This document shows positions 8,399 through 16,743 of a stretch of 64,000 nucleotides of DNA, one piece after another. Numbering within the stretch: the stretch's first letter is position 1; each line of letters begins with the position of its first letter. The notes under the pieces were generated by a model. It was given only the letters and a program-made list of their open reading frames with translations. It did no database searches and was not told where the DNA came from. The position numbers were made by a program, and so were the translations under genes. This DNA comes from Qipengyuania profundimaris (GTDB lineage Bacteria > Pseudomonadota > Alphaproteobacteria > Sphingomonadales > Sphingomonadaceae), in assembly GCF_030717945.1 (NCBI RefSeq), contig NZ_JAVAIM010000001.1, positions 619,131-683,130 of the forward strand. Direction: 5' to 3'.

Positions 8399-9042
8399 TG
8401 GACGAGGCCGAACTCGCCACGCTGGAAAGGCGCGCAACCAAGCTGTTCTCGGGCCGGGTGGAATTCCTGCTGTCTGCGCCGCAGTTGAAGTTCCTGCCCG
8501 AGCCGGACGTACCGGAAATCGCCTTTTGCGGGCGGTCGAACGTCGGCAAGAGCACGCTGCTTAATGCGCTTACCGGGCGCAAGGCGATCGCGCGCGCGTC
8601 CGTGACGCCGGGCCGCACGCAGGAGCTGAACTTCTTCGAGGTCGGCGATCCGACGCTGTTCCGCCTGGTCGATATGCCCGGCTATGGCTTTGCCAAGGCT
8701 CCGGTGAAGGTCGTCGAGCGCTGGAAGAACCTGGTGAAAACCTACCTGCGCGGCCGCGCGGTGCTGGCCCGCACGCTGGTGCTGGTCGATTCCCGCCACG
8801 GGCCGAAAGAGGTCGATCGCGAGATGATGACGATGCTCGACGAGGCAGCCGTCGGCTATCGCGTGGTCCTGACCAAGGCGGACAAGATCAAGGCAAGCGA
8901 ACTCGAAAAGGTTGTCGCCGCGACCGAGGCGGAAGCGCGCAAGCATGTCGCCGCCTATCCGGAAATCCACGTCACCAGCGCGGAAAAGGGTATGGGCATC
9001 GGCGCGCTGAGGGCGGCAGTGCTGGCCGACGCGGGCGTCTAG
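8398..9042 (+). CDS. ysxC: Ribosome biogenesis GTPase YsxC/EngB
   Basis: 214 aa from the ATG at 8398 in the TGATG overlap with yidC. GTPase motifs are in order: G1 GRSNVGKST, the switch region VTPGRTQELNFF, G3 DMPGYG, G4 TKAD, and G5 TSAEKG near the C-terminus. EngB is needed for 50S subunit assembly. A degenerate copy of its C-terminal third is found at 9978-10160. Confidence 0.95.
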   Translation: MDEAELATLERRATKLFSGRVEFLLSAPQLKFLPEPDVPEIAFCGRSNVGKSTLLNALTGRKAIARASVTPGRTQELNFFEVGDPTLFRLVDMPGYGFAKAPVKVVERWKNLVKTYLRGRAVLARTLVLVDSRHGPKEVDREMMTMLDEAAVGYRVVLTKADKIKASELEKVVAATEAEARKHVAAYPEIHVTSAEKGMGIGALRAAVLADAGV

Positions 9043-9257
9043 CTGGAAGCGATCGCTTCTTCCGCAGCGCGCTTTTCGGCACTGGCCTGAAGCGCCTTCT
9101 CGCGTTCCGTCTTTACCTTGCGTGCCTGAATGGCGAGGCCGCGCCAGGTTTGTTCTGCCCGCAGGCTGCGTTCCCGGACATTGTCGAGAGTAGCGGCCTT
9201 GGCTTCCGCAGCGGCCTCTTTTGCGCGCGCGTCGTAGAATTCGAATGTCTGGCTCAT
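9039..9257 (-). CDS. Small conserved helical protein, function unknown
   Basis: 72 aa from the ATG at 9257 (MSQTFEFYDARAKEAAAEAK). The frame is open up to 9302, but the upstream codons look like leader sequence and part of the csp terminator hairpin. The protein is almost entirely charged and alanine-rich, predicted alpha-helical, with no membrane segment or known domain. It overlaps the ysxC stop tail to tail by 4 bases. I do not recognise a function. Confidence 0.7.
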   Translation of the reverse strand: MSQTFEFYDARAKEAAAEAKAATLDNVRERSLRAEQTWRGLAIQARKVKTEREKALQASAEKRAAEEAIASS

Positions 9258-9290
9258 GCTCGATCTCTCGCCGGAGGGGGAATGCGAAGT

Positions 9291-9323
9291 TCCCCCGCAC
9301 ACACACGATGCGCGTGCGGGGGA
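9291..9323 (-). terminator. Strong hairpin downstream of the cold-shock gene
   Basis: tcccccgcac (9291-9300) and gtgcggggga (9314-9323) form a perfect 10-bp stem with a 13-base loop, about 15 bases past the csp stop on the minus strand. No long T-run follows, so termination is likely but unproven. Confidence 0.6.
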
Positions 9324-9337
9324 GGGTCTAGTCGACC

Positions 9338-9550
9338 TTAGTCGGCGGCCGAGAGGTTCACGGCGCTGGCCTTGCCATTACGGCCGGTCTCGACTTCGTA
9401 GTTGAGACGCTGGTCCTTATCGAGCGACTGCATGCCTGCGGCCTGCACGGCGCTGATGTGGACAAAGCTGTCGTCCGAGCCGTCGTCGGGCTGGATGAAG
9501 CCATAGCCCTTGTCCGAGTTGAAGAATTTGACTGTTCCGGTCTTGCTCAT
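9338..9550 (-). CDS. Cold-shock domain protein (CspA family)
   Basis: 70 aa from the ATG at 9550 (MSKTGTVKFFNSDKGYGFIQ), with RNP1 KGYGFI and RNP2-like SFVHISAV, the two nucleic-acid-binding motifs of the five-stranded cold-shock fold. These proteins bind single-stranded RNA/DNA and act as RNA chaperones. An upstream in-frame start exists at 9565, but 9550 gives the standard length. The gene stands alone with its own terminator-like hairpin. Confidence 0.93.
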   Translation of the reverse strand: MSKTGTVKFFNSDKGYGFIQPDDGSDDSFVHISAVQAAGMQSLDKDQRLNYEVETGRNGKASAVNLSAAD

Positions 9551-9765
9551 GATGGTTCCTTTCAAGAACGCATGGAGTTTCCCCGCCGCGACATGCGGCG
9601 TGGTCGTGCTTAAAATCGTCCGATGAAAGGAAGTCGAAGTCTGGGTTGCGCCTGCACACGCGGGGGTGTCGGGCGGTCGTCAAAAGCCGAAGTCCGTCGC
9701 ATAATTCGACGTCAGCGGGATTGCCCTAGCACGGCACCTGGCAATCACCTAATCGCCATTTGCAG

Positions 9766-9975
9766 TCAGGTCGCAACCAGCATGGCATCGTCGGCGAAAG
9801 CCTTCATTTCCAACGCGTTTCCGCTGGGATCTCGGAAGAACATCGTCGCCTGTTCACCGGGCTGGCCCTTGAAGCGGCTCGTCGGTTCGGAGGCGGATTC
9901 CATTTTTGCCGCGCGCGGGCCAGTGCCTGCCAATCATCCATCTGCAACGCGATGCCGAAATGCAGCACCGGCATG
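9766..9975 (-). pseudogene. VOC/glyoxalase-like gene fragment (degenerate copy)
   Basis: The minus strand reads [18 protein letters not shown], then shifts frame after a short deletion and continues [20 protein letters not shown] followed by [12 protein letters not shown] and a stop (9766-9768). This is a diverged copy of the C-terminal half of the intact VOC gene at 12296-12715 ([38 protein letters not shown]). The N-terminal half is absent and the frame is broken, so it cannot make the protein. It abuts the ysxC fragment on the opposite strand. Confidence 0.85.
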
Positions 9976-9977
9976 AA

Positions 9978-10160
9978 ATGAAGACGATGCTCGACGAAGC
10001 AGCCGTCGGCTATCGCGTCGTCCTGACCAATGCGGACAAGATCAAGGCGAGTGAACTCGAAAAGGTCGCCGCCTATCCGGAAATCCACGTCACCAGCGCC
10101 GAAAAAGGCATGGGGATCGCCGCGCCCAGGGCGGCGTTACTGGCAGACGCAGGCACCTGA
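9978..10160 (+). pseudogene. ysxC 3' fragment (degenerate copy)
   Basis: The frame MKTMLDEAAVGYRVVLTNAD, then KIKASELEKVAAYPEIHVTS and AEKGMG, closely matches the last third of YsxC at 8824-9042. It lacks an internal 36-base stretch (VVAATEAEARKH region) and has the G4 motif changed from TKAD to TNAD. The G1-G3 GTPase motifs are missing, so it cannot be a working GTPase. Together with the adjacent VOC fragment it forms a duplication scar. Confidence 0.88.
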
Positions 10161-10271
10161 AATACCAGCGGCGTGACGGCGCCCGGCGCATCGCCGGCGC
10201 GAGATCAATGAGCGGCTCATCGGCTCTGCGCAAACACCTTGAACCACCTTATGGCTAATGCCGAAGGGTAA

Positions 10272-11819
10272 GTGAAAATGCGGGCCGCGCGGCCTATGCT
10301 GGGGTATGCCGGCTCTCGATCCCGTATTCCGCCAAGTCTGCGTGGTCTTCCCTTTGGAAAGCGCGAGGTGAATTTTCGGGCCGTCTCCCCGAGTGCGGTC
10401 GCGAGCGATGGGTGGGACGTCGTGGTCATTGGGTCCGGCTTCGGTTCGCTGTTCTTCCTTCACGAATACCTGAAGCGCCATCCGCAACAACGGGTCCTGG
10501 TTCTCGAATGGGGCAGCCATCATTCGCGCCAGTGGCAGCTCGAACACCGCAAGAACTCGGCCATCGACCACGGATCAACGATCTCAAAGGACGGCGCGAA
10601 GGATTGGAACTTCAACATCGGCCTCGGCGGCGGAACGAACTGCTGGCAGGGCATGGCCGCGCGAATGCATCCCCACGATTTCGAGCTCCGCAGCCGCTAC
10701 GGCGTAGGCTTCGACTGGCCGATATCTTACGATGATATCGCGGAATATTACGATGCCGCCGAAGCCATCATGATGGTCGCGGGCGACAAGGAGGCGGGCA
10801 CGGTGTTCCCCGGTGCGGGCCGCTTCCCGCAGGACCAGCACAAGTTCAGCGCAACGGAGCGACTGCTTAAGGCGGCTCGCCCGGACACCTTCTTCGCCGC
10901 TCCGCAGGCCAAGCTTTCCACCCGAGTCGGCAACCGCGCCGGCTGCTGCAACAACGGAACCTGTTCGCTCTGCCCGACAGGGGCGAAATTTTATGCCGTC
11001 GAGAACATGGCTGAACTCTGGGGAGCCCCAAATCTCGCCATTTGTACCGGGGCACGGGTGCGGCGGATCGAGGCAACGGGGCCAAAGGCAGATGCCGTTG
11101 TGTTCGAGAGCGAGGGCAGGGAATTCACCGCGCGCGGCGAGCTGATCGTGCTCGGCGCCAATGGCATCCATTCGCCATTCATCCTCCAGCAGTCCGAGAT
11201 CACCGATGGCGGGCCGGGAGACTATATCGGCGAGAAGATGCTGGCCTTCGTCGAAGTCTTCCTCGACGGCATGGATCATTTCGACGGCGGTACCGCTACC
11301 ACCGGCTACGAGTTGAGCTATATCGACGGCCCGCACCGCGCGCGGCACGGCGCCGTGCAATACTGGACCAACAACAGTTTCCTGTGGGGCGGCCTGCGCC
11401 TCGATCCACCCCATCGGTACCGCGAAGTCTTGCCGCTCGGCATCACGGTCGAGGACTTGCTCTTCAAGGAAAACACCGTCGTCGACGACGGCGGAGACGT
11501 TCCGACGGTTCGCCACGCGGGCTTTTCCGATTACGCGCACAAGGGCCTCGATTTCGCCATCGCGCAAATCCCCGAAGTGTTCTCCGCCTTGCCGATCGAG
11601 GCGATCGAACTGCGCCGCATCTTGCCGACTGCGGACCAGATTCAGGGCTCTTTGCGAATGGGCAGCGATCCCGAGACATCGGTCGTCGATGCCGGGCAGG
11701 TCCATCATCGGCTGCGCAATCTGTTGGTGGTCGGGACATCGGTCTTTCCGACCACCAGTTGGGCAGCGCCCAGCCTTACCTGCGCTGCCATGTCGCTCAA
11801 GCTCGGCACCGAAATCTGA
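10272..11819 (+). CDS. GMC-type FAD oxidoreductase
   Basis: Up to 515 aa. The nucleotide-binding motif is VVVIGSGFGSLFFLHEYL, followed by GLGGGTNCWQGMAARMH (flavin-binding GMC region), a Cys-rich block CCNNGTCSLCPTG, and the C-terminal FAD segment NLLVVGTSVFPTTSWAAPSL. It resembles the flavoprotein subunits of membrane dehydrogenases such as gluconate dehydrogenase; the substrate is unknown. The start is uncertain: GTG 10272, ATG 10278, or GTG 10368, which would place the FAD motif nearer the N-terminus. The next gene (16 bases on) encodes a Tat-signal partner, suggesting export as a complex because this protein has no signal of its own. Confidence 0.85.
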   Translation: MKMRAARPMLGYAGSRSRIPPSLRGLPFGKREVNFRAVSPSAVASDGWDVVVIGSGFGSLFFLHEYLKRHPQQRVLVLEWGSHHSRQWQLEHRKNSAIDHGSTISKDGAKDWNFNIGLGGGTNCWQGMAARMHPHDFELRSRYGVGFDWPISYDDIAEYYDAAEAIMMVAGDKEAGTVFPGAGRFPQDQHKFSATERLLKAARPDTFFAAPQAKLSTRVGNRAGCCNNGTCSLCPTGAKFYAVENMAELWGAPNLAICTGARVRRIEATGPKADAVVFESEGREFTARGELIVLGANGIHSPFILQQSEITDGGPGDYIGEKMLAFVEVFLDGMDHFDGGTATTGYELSYIDGPHRARHGAVQYWTNNSFLWGGLRLDPPHRYREVLPLGITVEDLLFKENTVVDDGGDVPTVRHAGFSDYAHKGLDFAIAQIPEVFSALPIEAIELRRILPTADQIQGSLRMGSDPETSVVDAGQVHHRLRNLLVVGTSVFPTTSWAAPSLTCAAMSLKLGTEI

Positions 11820-11835
11820 CGGGGGAGGATGGTCC

Positions 11836-12282
11836 ATGTCCGTTGAAAAGCTATCGACGACGCGGCGCAACCTGCTGATCGGGGCCGGGGTCGGTGGGCT
11901 CGCCGGGATCGCTTTCGCCGGCTCGCGGCTCGTCTATGCGACGCCCGAGGATTTCGTCGCGGATATGACTAGGCGGGCGCTGCCGGATGCGGTCATTCCC
12001 GAGGGTGTCCTGCAACAGTTCGCAGCGGATTATGTGAGCGAATTGAAAGGCGAACGGCTGAAGAGCCTTGGCGATCTCGTGCTACTTTCGGCGCTTGTCA
12101 CGACCCCCGGGATCGAGATTCTGCTGGGCACGGACGAGCGGTACAAGAACTTCCGCCGCACGACGGTGACGCAGTTCATGATCAAATCGAATTTCTTCGC
12201 CAGCGACGGGGGGAAGACCGCGCGGCTCGAATATTACGGCTATCTGCCCTGCGGCCAGAACCCCTTCGCCCAATATATCTGA
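11836..12282 (+). CDS. Tat-signal small subunit paired with the GMC oxidoreductase
   Basis: 148 aa from ATG 11836 behind a strong ribosome site (gggggagg). The N-terminus has a twin-arginine signal: TTRRNLLIGAGVGGLAGIAF. The remainder is a small helical domain with no cofactor motif. The arrangement fits the gluconate 2-dehydrogenase subunit 3 type, small Tat-exported partners that carry a GMC flavoprotein across the membrane. That assignment is by context and size; sequence similarity alone is weak. No cytochrome c subunit follows. Confidence 0.7.
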   Translation: MSVEKLSTTRRNLLIGAGVGGLAGIAFAGSRLVYATPEDFVADMTRRALPDAVIPEGVLQQFAADYVSELKGERLKSLGDLVLLSALVTTPGIEILLGTDERYKNFRRTTVTQFMIKSNFFASDGGKTARLEYYGYLPCGQNPFAQYI

Positions 12283-12295
12283 GACTGCGTGCGGT

Positions 12296-12715
12296 TCACT
12301 GGGCGAAGAGCATCGCATCATCCGCAAAAGCCTTCATTTCCAACGCGTTTCCGCTGGGGTCGCGGAAGAACATCGTCGCCTGTTCGCCCGGCTTGCCCCT
12401 GAAGCGGATCGTCGGTTCGATGGCGAATTCCACCTTTGCGGCGCGCAGCCGCTCGGCCAGTGCCTGCCACTCATCCATCCGCAGCACGATCCCGAAATGC
12501 GGTACCGGCACGCCATGGCCGTCGACATGGTTGCTCGCCCGATCGCCCGATCCGCCGGGCGCGAGATGGGCGACAATTTGGTGGCCGTAAAAGTCGAAAT
12601 CGATCCACTCGTCTCTACTACGGCCCTCGGCACAGCCCATGGTTTCGCCATAAAAGCGGCGGGCTTCGGCAAGGTCATCGACGGGGAAGGCGAGGTGGAA
12701 GGGGCGCAGGCTCAT
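12296..12715 (-). CDS. VOC (glyoxalase/bleomycin-resistance-like) protein
   Basis: 139 aa. It begins [20 protein letters not shown], the first beta-alpha-beta module of the vicinal-oxygen-chelate fold, and ends with [15 protein letters not shown], where the Glu is the usual metal ligand; a His near the start (PFHLAF) and HFGI supply others. Homologues of this type are often annotated glyoxalase, but substrate and metal cannot be told from sequence. A broken partial copy lies at 9766-9975. Confidence 0.88.
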   Translation of the reverse strand: MSLRPFHLAFPVDDLAEARRFYGETMGCAEGRSRDEWIDFDFYGHQIVAHLAPGGSGDRASNHVDGHGVPVPHFGIVLRMDEWQALAERLRAAKVEFAIEPTIRFRGKPGEQATMFFRDPSGNALEMKAFADDAMLFAQ

Positions 12716-12821
12716 GCCGCCCGTCTAGCCCAGCCGTCGTTTGTCGCAAAGCCACTTCGTTCAGCCTCGACACTGCCAAGCTGAACCTCTACCGCGCACG
12801 TTAAACAGGTGGGACACGCGC

Positions 12822-13481
12822 ATGAAACTCGTCATCGGCAACAAGAATTATTCCAGCTGGAGCCTGCGTGGCTGGCTCGCGGCCAAGCAGTCGGGCCTCT
12901 CCTTCGAAGAGATCGTGGTGCCGCTGTTCGGCGAGAACTGGGAAGCCGACAAGCAAAGCGGCGAAATTCGCCCGTCGAGCGGCAAGGTCCCGCTGTTGTG
13001 GGACGACGAAGTGGTCGTGTGGGACAGCCTCGCCATCCTCGACTACCTCGCCGACAAGGTCGGGCGCGACCGCTTCTGGCCCAAGGACGATGTGGCGCGC
13101 GGCATGGCGCGGTCGATGGTCGCCGAAATGCACTCCAGCTTCCAGGCACTGCGCGGCGAGTGCCCGATGAACGTGCGCAAGCGCTTCGACGGCTTCGAGC
13201 CGAGCGAGGCCTGCAAGGCGGACATCATCCGCATCCTCGGCCTGTGGGCGGAAGCACGCAGCCGCTTCGGCAGCGGCGGCCCGTTCCTCTTCGGCACCTT
13301 CGGCGCGGCGGATGTGTTCTTCGCGCCGGTGGTCAGCCGCTTCATCAGCTACCAGATCGCCGTCCCCGGCTTCGCCGCTGCCTATATGCAGGCGCTGTGG
13401 GAGCATGAATGGATGCAGGGCTGGATCGAGGCCTCGGAAAACGAGGAGTGGGTGATCGAGCAATACGAGACCGTCGGCTGA
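12822..13481 (+). CDS. Glutathione S-transferase family protein
   Basis: 219 aa from ATG 12822 (MKLVIGNKNYSSWSLRGWLA). The N-terminal thioredoxin-like domain contains NYSSWSLR, with a candidate catalytic Ser, and the glutathione-binding region SSGKVPLLWDDEVVVWDSLA (Ser/Pro motif). The all-helical C-terminal domain follows from about residue 95. It probably conjugates or reduces small electrophiles; the substrate is unknown. The frame can extend upstream to 12741, but that part is not GST-like. Its stop overlaps the next gene's start by one base. Confidence 0.9.
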   Translation: MKLVIGNKNYSSWSLRGWLAAKQSGLSFEEIVVPLFGENWEADKQSGEIRPSSGKVPLLWDDEVVVWDSLAILDYLADKVGRDRFWPKDDVARGMARSMVAEMHSSFQALRGECPMNVRKRFDGFEPSEACKADIIRILGLWAEARSRFGSGGPFLFGTFGAADVFFAPVVSRFISYQIAVPGFAAAYMQALWEHEWMQGWIEASENEEWVIEQYETVG

Positions 13482-14350
13482 TGCGGTTCGTTGCTATTCT
13501 CGCGGCGCTGCTCGCGCTGTTGCCGGCACAGGCGAAAGCGTGGGGCTATTACGCGCACACCGTCACGGCGGAGATCGCCGAGGCGAATGTCGAGCCCGAA
13601 ACGCGCGCGAAGATCGAGCGGCTGTTGCGCGCCTCGCCGCAACTGGGCACGCCCGATTGCCCGCTTGCCAGCCTCGAAGATGCGTCGGTGTGGCCCGATT
13701 GCCTGCGCGGGGCCTATTGGCGCTGGGGCTATACCTTCGCCTGGCATTACCAGACCGAGCCGATCACCGAGGAATACAGCGCCCGCAAGAACTGCTCCGG
13801 CGGCGCCTGCGTCAACGCGCAGGTGGAGCGCAACCAGCGCATCCTCGCCGACGAGAGCCTGCCCGACAATGTCCGGCTGGAGGCGCTCGCCTTCATGGTC
13901 CACTTCATCGGCGACATCCACATGCCGCTGCATTCGGGCGATAAGGACGATCGCGGCGGCAACGATCGCACCGCTGCTTACGGCATCGTGCCGGGGCTGA
14001 ACCTGCACTGGGTGTGGGACGGCCCGCTGGCGGAGCGTGCGATCAGCGGCAACCCGCCGGTGGTGCGCCGTTATTCCGCCGGCGAGCGCGCGGAGCTGGC
14101 TGGCGGCCGCGCGGCGGACTGGGGCCGCGAGAGCTGGCAGTTGTCGCGCGACTTCGTCTATCCGCAGGCCTTTGGCTGCAATCCCTGCGACGGCGAGCTG
14201 CCCGATGAAACCGTACTATCGCAGGAAGTTCTCGACCGCTCGATCCCCATCGCCCGCCGCCGCGTGTTGCAGGCCGGCTTGCGCATGGCGGAATATCTCG
14301 ACGAGGCCTTTGCGCCCGGCCCGCTGGCCGAGCAGGAGCGCGAATCGTGA
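13481..14350 (+). CDS. Secreted S1/P1-type nuclease
   Basis: 289 aa with a signal peptide (MRFVAILAALLALLPAQAKA). The mature protein would begin WGYYAHTVTAEIA; the N-terminal Trp is the zinc ligand in the S1/P1 and phospholipase C zinc-cluster family. Further ligands are visible in DASVWPDCLRG, FAWHYQ, MVHFIGDIHMPLHSGD and NLHWVWD. These enzymes cut single-stranded DNA/RNA and nucleotides, here presumably in the periplasm for phosphate or nucleoside scavenging. A cysteine pair (NCSGGAC) may form a disulfide. The gene is coupled to the GST gene (TGATG) and its end overlaps dapE by 4 bases. Confidence 0.9.
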   Translation: MRFVAILAALLALLPAQAKAWGYYAHTVTAEIAEANVEPETRAKIERLLRASPQLGTPDCPLASLEDASVWPDCLRGAYWRWGYTFAWHYQTEPITEEYSARKNCSGGACVNAQVERNQRILADESLPDNVRLEALAFMVHFIGDIHMPLHSGDKDDRGGNDRTAAYGIVPGLNLHWVWDGPLAERAISGNPPVVRRYSAGERAELAGGRAADWGRESWQLSRDFVYPQAFGCNPCDGELPDETVLSQEVLDRSIPIARRRVLQAGLRMAEYLDEAFAPGPLAEQERES

Positions 14351-15480
14351 GCGCGCTCGATCTTGCGAAGCGGCTGATGGCTGCGCCCAGCATCACGCCC
14401 GCCCGCGGGCAGGTGTTCGATGCGATGGAAGCCATGCTGACGCCGCTCGGCTTCGAGGTTACGCGCTTCACCCGCGGGGAAGGCGAACAGGGCACGCCGG
14501 AGGAAGCGGTCGAGAACCTCTTCGCCATACGTCGCGGGCCGGAGGGATCAAGGCATTTCGCCTTCGCCGGACACCTCGACGTGGTGCCGCCGGGTGATGG
14601 CTGGACCAGTGACGCCTTCGAGCCGGAGGAGCGGGGCGAATTGCTCTACGGGCGCGGCGCGGTGGACATGAAGGGCTCGATCGCCTGCATGGTCGATGCG
14701 ATGGCGAATGTGCCAGCCGACGCCGGGACGATCAGCTTCATCATCACCGGCGACGAGGAAGGCCCGGCGCTGCACGGCACGCGCGCGCTGATCGATTACA
14801 TGGACCCCGAGGGTATCCGGCCCGACCTGTGCCTCGTCGGAGAACCCACGTCGGTAAACCGGCTCGGCGACATGATGAAGATCGGGCGGCGCGGTTCGGT
14901 GAATATATGGCTGGAGGTCGAGGGGACGCAGGGCCACGTTGCCTATCCGCATCTCGCCGACAATCCGATCCCGAAGCTGGTTGCCATGCTGGCGGAGCTG
15001 GACGCGCTGGTGCTGGATGAAGGGACCGACTGGTTCCAGCCGAGCAATCTCGAGATTACCGAGATCGACATTCCCAACCATGCGCACAATGTGATCCCCG
15101 CAAAGGCCAAGGCGCGCCTTTCGATCCGTTTCAACGATACGCATTCGGGCGCCTCGCTGTCCGAGAAAATCGGCGCGATTGCGGAGAAGCACGGCGGCAC
15201 GGCGCTGCCGATCATTTCGGGCGAGCCGTTCCTGACGCCGCCGGGCGAGTTCAGCGATATCATCGCCGCGGCGGTGAAGGCGGAGACGGGGATCGATCCC
15301 GAACCCTCCACCACCGGCGGCACCTCCGATGCGCGTTTTCTGCGCGCCGTCTGCCCGGTGATCGAATTCGGCCTCTGCAACGCGACCATGCACAAGCGCG
15401 ACGAGGCTGTAGCCATCGAGGACCTTTCGACGCTAAGCCGCATCTATGCGCGCATCGCGAAGGACGCGCTGGCCCGCTAG
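14347..15480 (+). CDS. dapE: Succinyl-diaminopimelate desuccinylase
   Basis: 377 aa from GTG 14347. Di-zinc M20-family motifs: GHLDVVPPGDGW (first His/Asp), GRGAVDMKGS (bridging Asp), TGDEEGPALHGT (Glu pair), GEPTS, and TTGGTSDARF. DapE removes succinate from N-succinyl-LL-diaminopimelate in the lysine/meso-DAP pathway that feeds peptidoglycan. dapB of the same pathway lies at 18252-18980. The length is normal for the family. Confidence 0.95.
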   Translation: MSALDLAKRLMAAPSITPARGQVFDAMEAMLTPLGFEVTRFTRGEGEQGTPEEAVENLFAIRRGPEGSRHFAFAGHLDVVPPGDGWTSDAFEPEERGELLYGRGAVDMKGSIACMVDAMANVPADAGTISFIITGDEEGPALHGTRALIDYMDPEGIRPDLCLVGEPTSVNRLGDMMKIGRRGSVNIWLEVEGTQGHVAYPHLADNPIPKLVAMLAELDALVLDEGTDWFQPSNLEITEIDIPNHAHNVIPAKAKARLSIRFNDTHSGASLSEKIGAIAEKHGGTALPIISGEPFLTPPGEFSDIIAAAVKAETGIDPEPSTTGGTSDARFLRAVCPVIEFGLCNATMHKRDEAVAIEDLSTLSRIYARIAKDALAR

Positions 15481-15504
15481 AGGCCGAGTTGGGGAGGGAT
15501 CGCC

Positions 15505-16743
15505 GTGCTGAAGACCTGGTTCGAAATTCCGCTGTGGCAGCGCGTCATCACCGCGCTCATCCTGGGCGTGCTGACCGGCTGGGCCTGGGGGCCGGATGCG
15601 GAGAGCATCAAGTGGATCGGCGATTTCTTCATCAAGGCGATCAAGATGCTGGTCGTCCCGCTGATCTTCTTCAGCCTTGTCAGCGGTGTCGCAGCGATCG
15701 GGGACTTGCGGAAACTCGGCGCGGTCGGCGGACGGGCGATGATCCTGTTTGTCGTCACCGGCCAGATCGCGGTGTGGCTCGGCCTCGGCCTCGGCACGGT
15801 GCTCGCCCCGGGAGCGGGCGTCGATACCAGCGCGATCCAGCGCGGCGAGACGCCGGTGCCCAACGAGACCACGGCGGTCGACATGATCCTCTCCATCGTG
15901 CCCGAAAGTCCGGTGCAGGTGATGGCCGATGTCGCGGTGCTGCCGCTGATCGTCTTCTCGCTCCTGATCGGCATCGGCATCCTGATGGCGAAGGAAGAGG
16001 GCGTTCCGGTCCAGAAGGTCTTCGATAGCGGCGCGGTGATCATGCAGAAGGTCACCATGATCGTCATGGAGCTCACCCCCTTCGGCGTTTTCGCGCTGAT
16101 GGCCTGGGTGGCCGGCACGCTGGGGCTGGATGCGCTGGTCAGCCTCGCCAAGCTGGTGGGCCTCAACTACCTCGGCTGCCTGCTGATCATTGCCTTTATC
16201 TATGGCGGGATGATCAAGTTCCTCGCCAAGCTGCCGGTGCGCGATTTCTTCCGCGGCATCGTCGATGCGATGGCGGTGAGCTATTCCACCGCCAGCTCCA
16301 ACGCGACGCTGCCGGTGACTTTGCGCTGTGCGGAGCGCAATCTCGGCGTCTCGAACTCGGTCGCGGCCTTCGTGATCAGCCTCGGCGCGACGATCAACAT
16401 GAACGGCACCGCGATGTATCTTGGCCTCGCCACGCTGTTCGGCGCGCAGATCTTCGGCGTCGATCTGTCGATGGGCGATTATTTCCTCATCTCGATCCTC
16501 GCGACGCTGGGTGCCGTCGGCGCGGCAGGCATTCCGGGCGCGGGCCTCATCATGATGGCGCTGGTATTCGGCGCGGTCGGCGTGCCGCTGGAGACAATCG
16601 CCTTCGTCGCCGGTGTGGACCGCATTATGGACATGATGCGCACCACAACGAACGTCAGCGGCGACGCCGCTGTGGCAACGACGGTGGCGGTGATGACGGG
16701 TGAAATCGACCGGCGCGAGATGATCTCGGCGGACGATGTTTAG
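15505..16743 (+). CDS. Dicarboxylate/amino acid:cation symporter (DAACS family)
   Basis: 412 aa from GTG 15505, 24 bases after dapE. It has eight or so membrane segments and the family signatures SSNATLPVT (first re-entrant hairpin), NMNGTAMYLG in helix 7, and AAGIPGAGLI in the second hairpin. This is the GltP/DctA fold that couples Na+ or H+ to uptake of glutamate, aspartate or C4-dicarboxylates. Which substrate it uses cannot be decided here. It sits in the inner membrane. Confidence 0.92.
   Translation: MLKTWFEIPLWQRVITALILGVLTGWAWGPDAESIKWIGDFFIKAIKMLVVPLIFFSLVSGVAAIGDLRKLGAVGGRAMILFVVTGQIAVWLGLGLGTVLAPGAGVDTSAIQRGETPVPNETTAVDMILSIVPESPVQVMADVAVLPLIVFSLLIGIGILMAKEEGVPVQKVFDSGAVIMQKVTMIVMELTPFGVFALMAWVAGTLGLDALVSLAKLVGLNYLGCLLIIAFIYGGMIKFLAKLPVRDFFRGIVDAMAVSYSTASSNATLPVTLRCAERNLGVSNSVAAFVISLGATINMNGTAMYLGLATLFGAQIFGVDLSMGDYFLISILATLGAVGAAGIPGAGLIMMALVFGAVGVPLETIAFVAGVDRIMDMMRTTTNVSGDAAVATTVAVMTGEIDRREMISADDV

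Noticed and set aside
7076-8437. Long antisense frame over yidC
   Set aside because: YidC motifs are unambiguous on the plus strand; this is a reverse-strand shadow.
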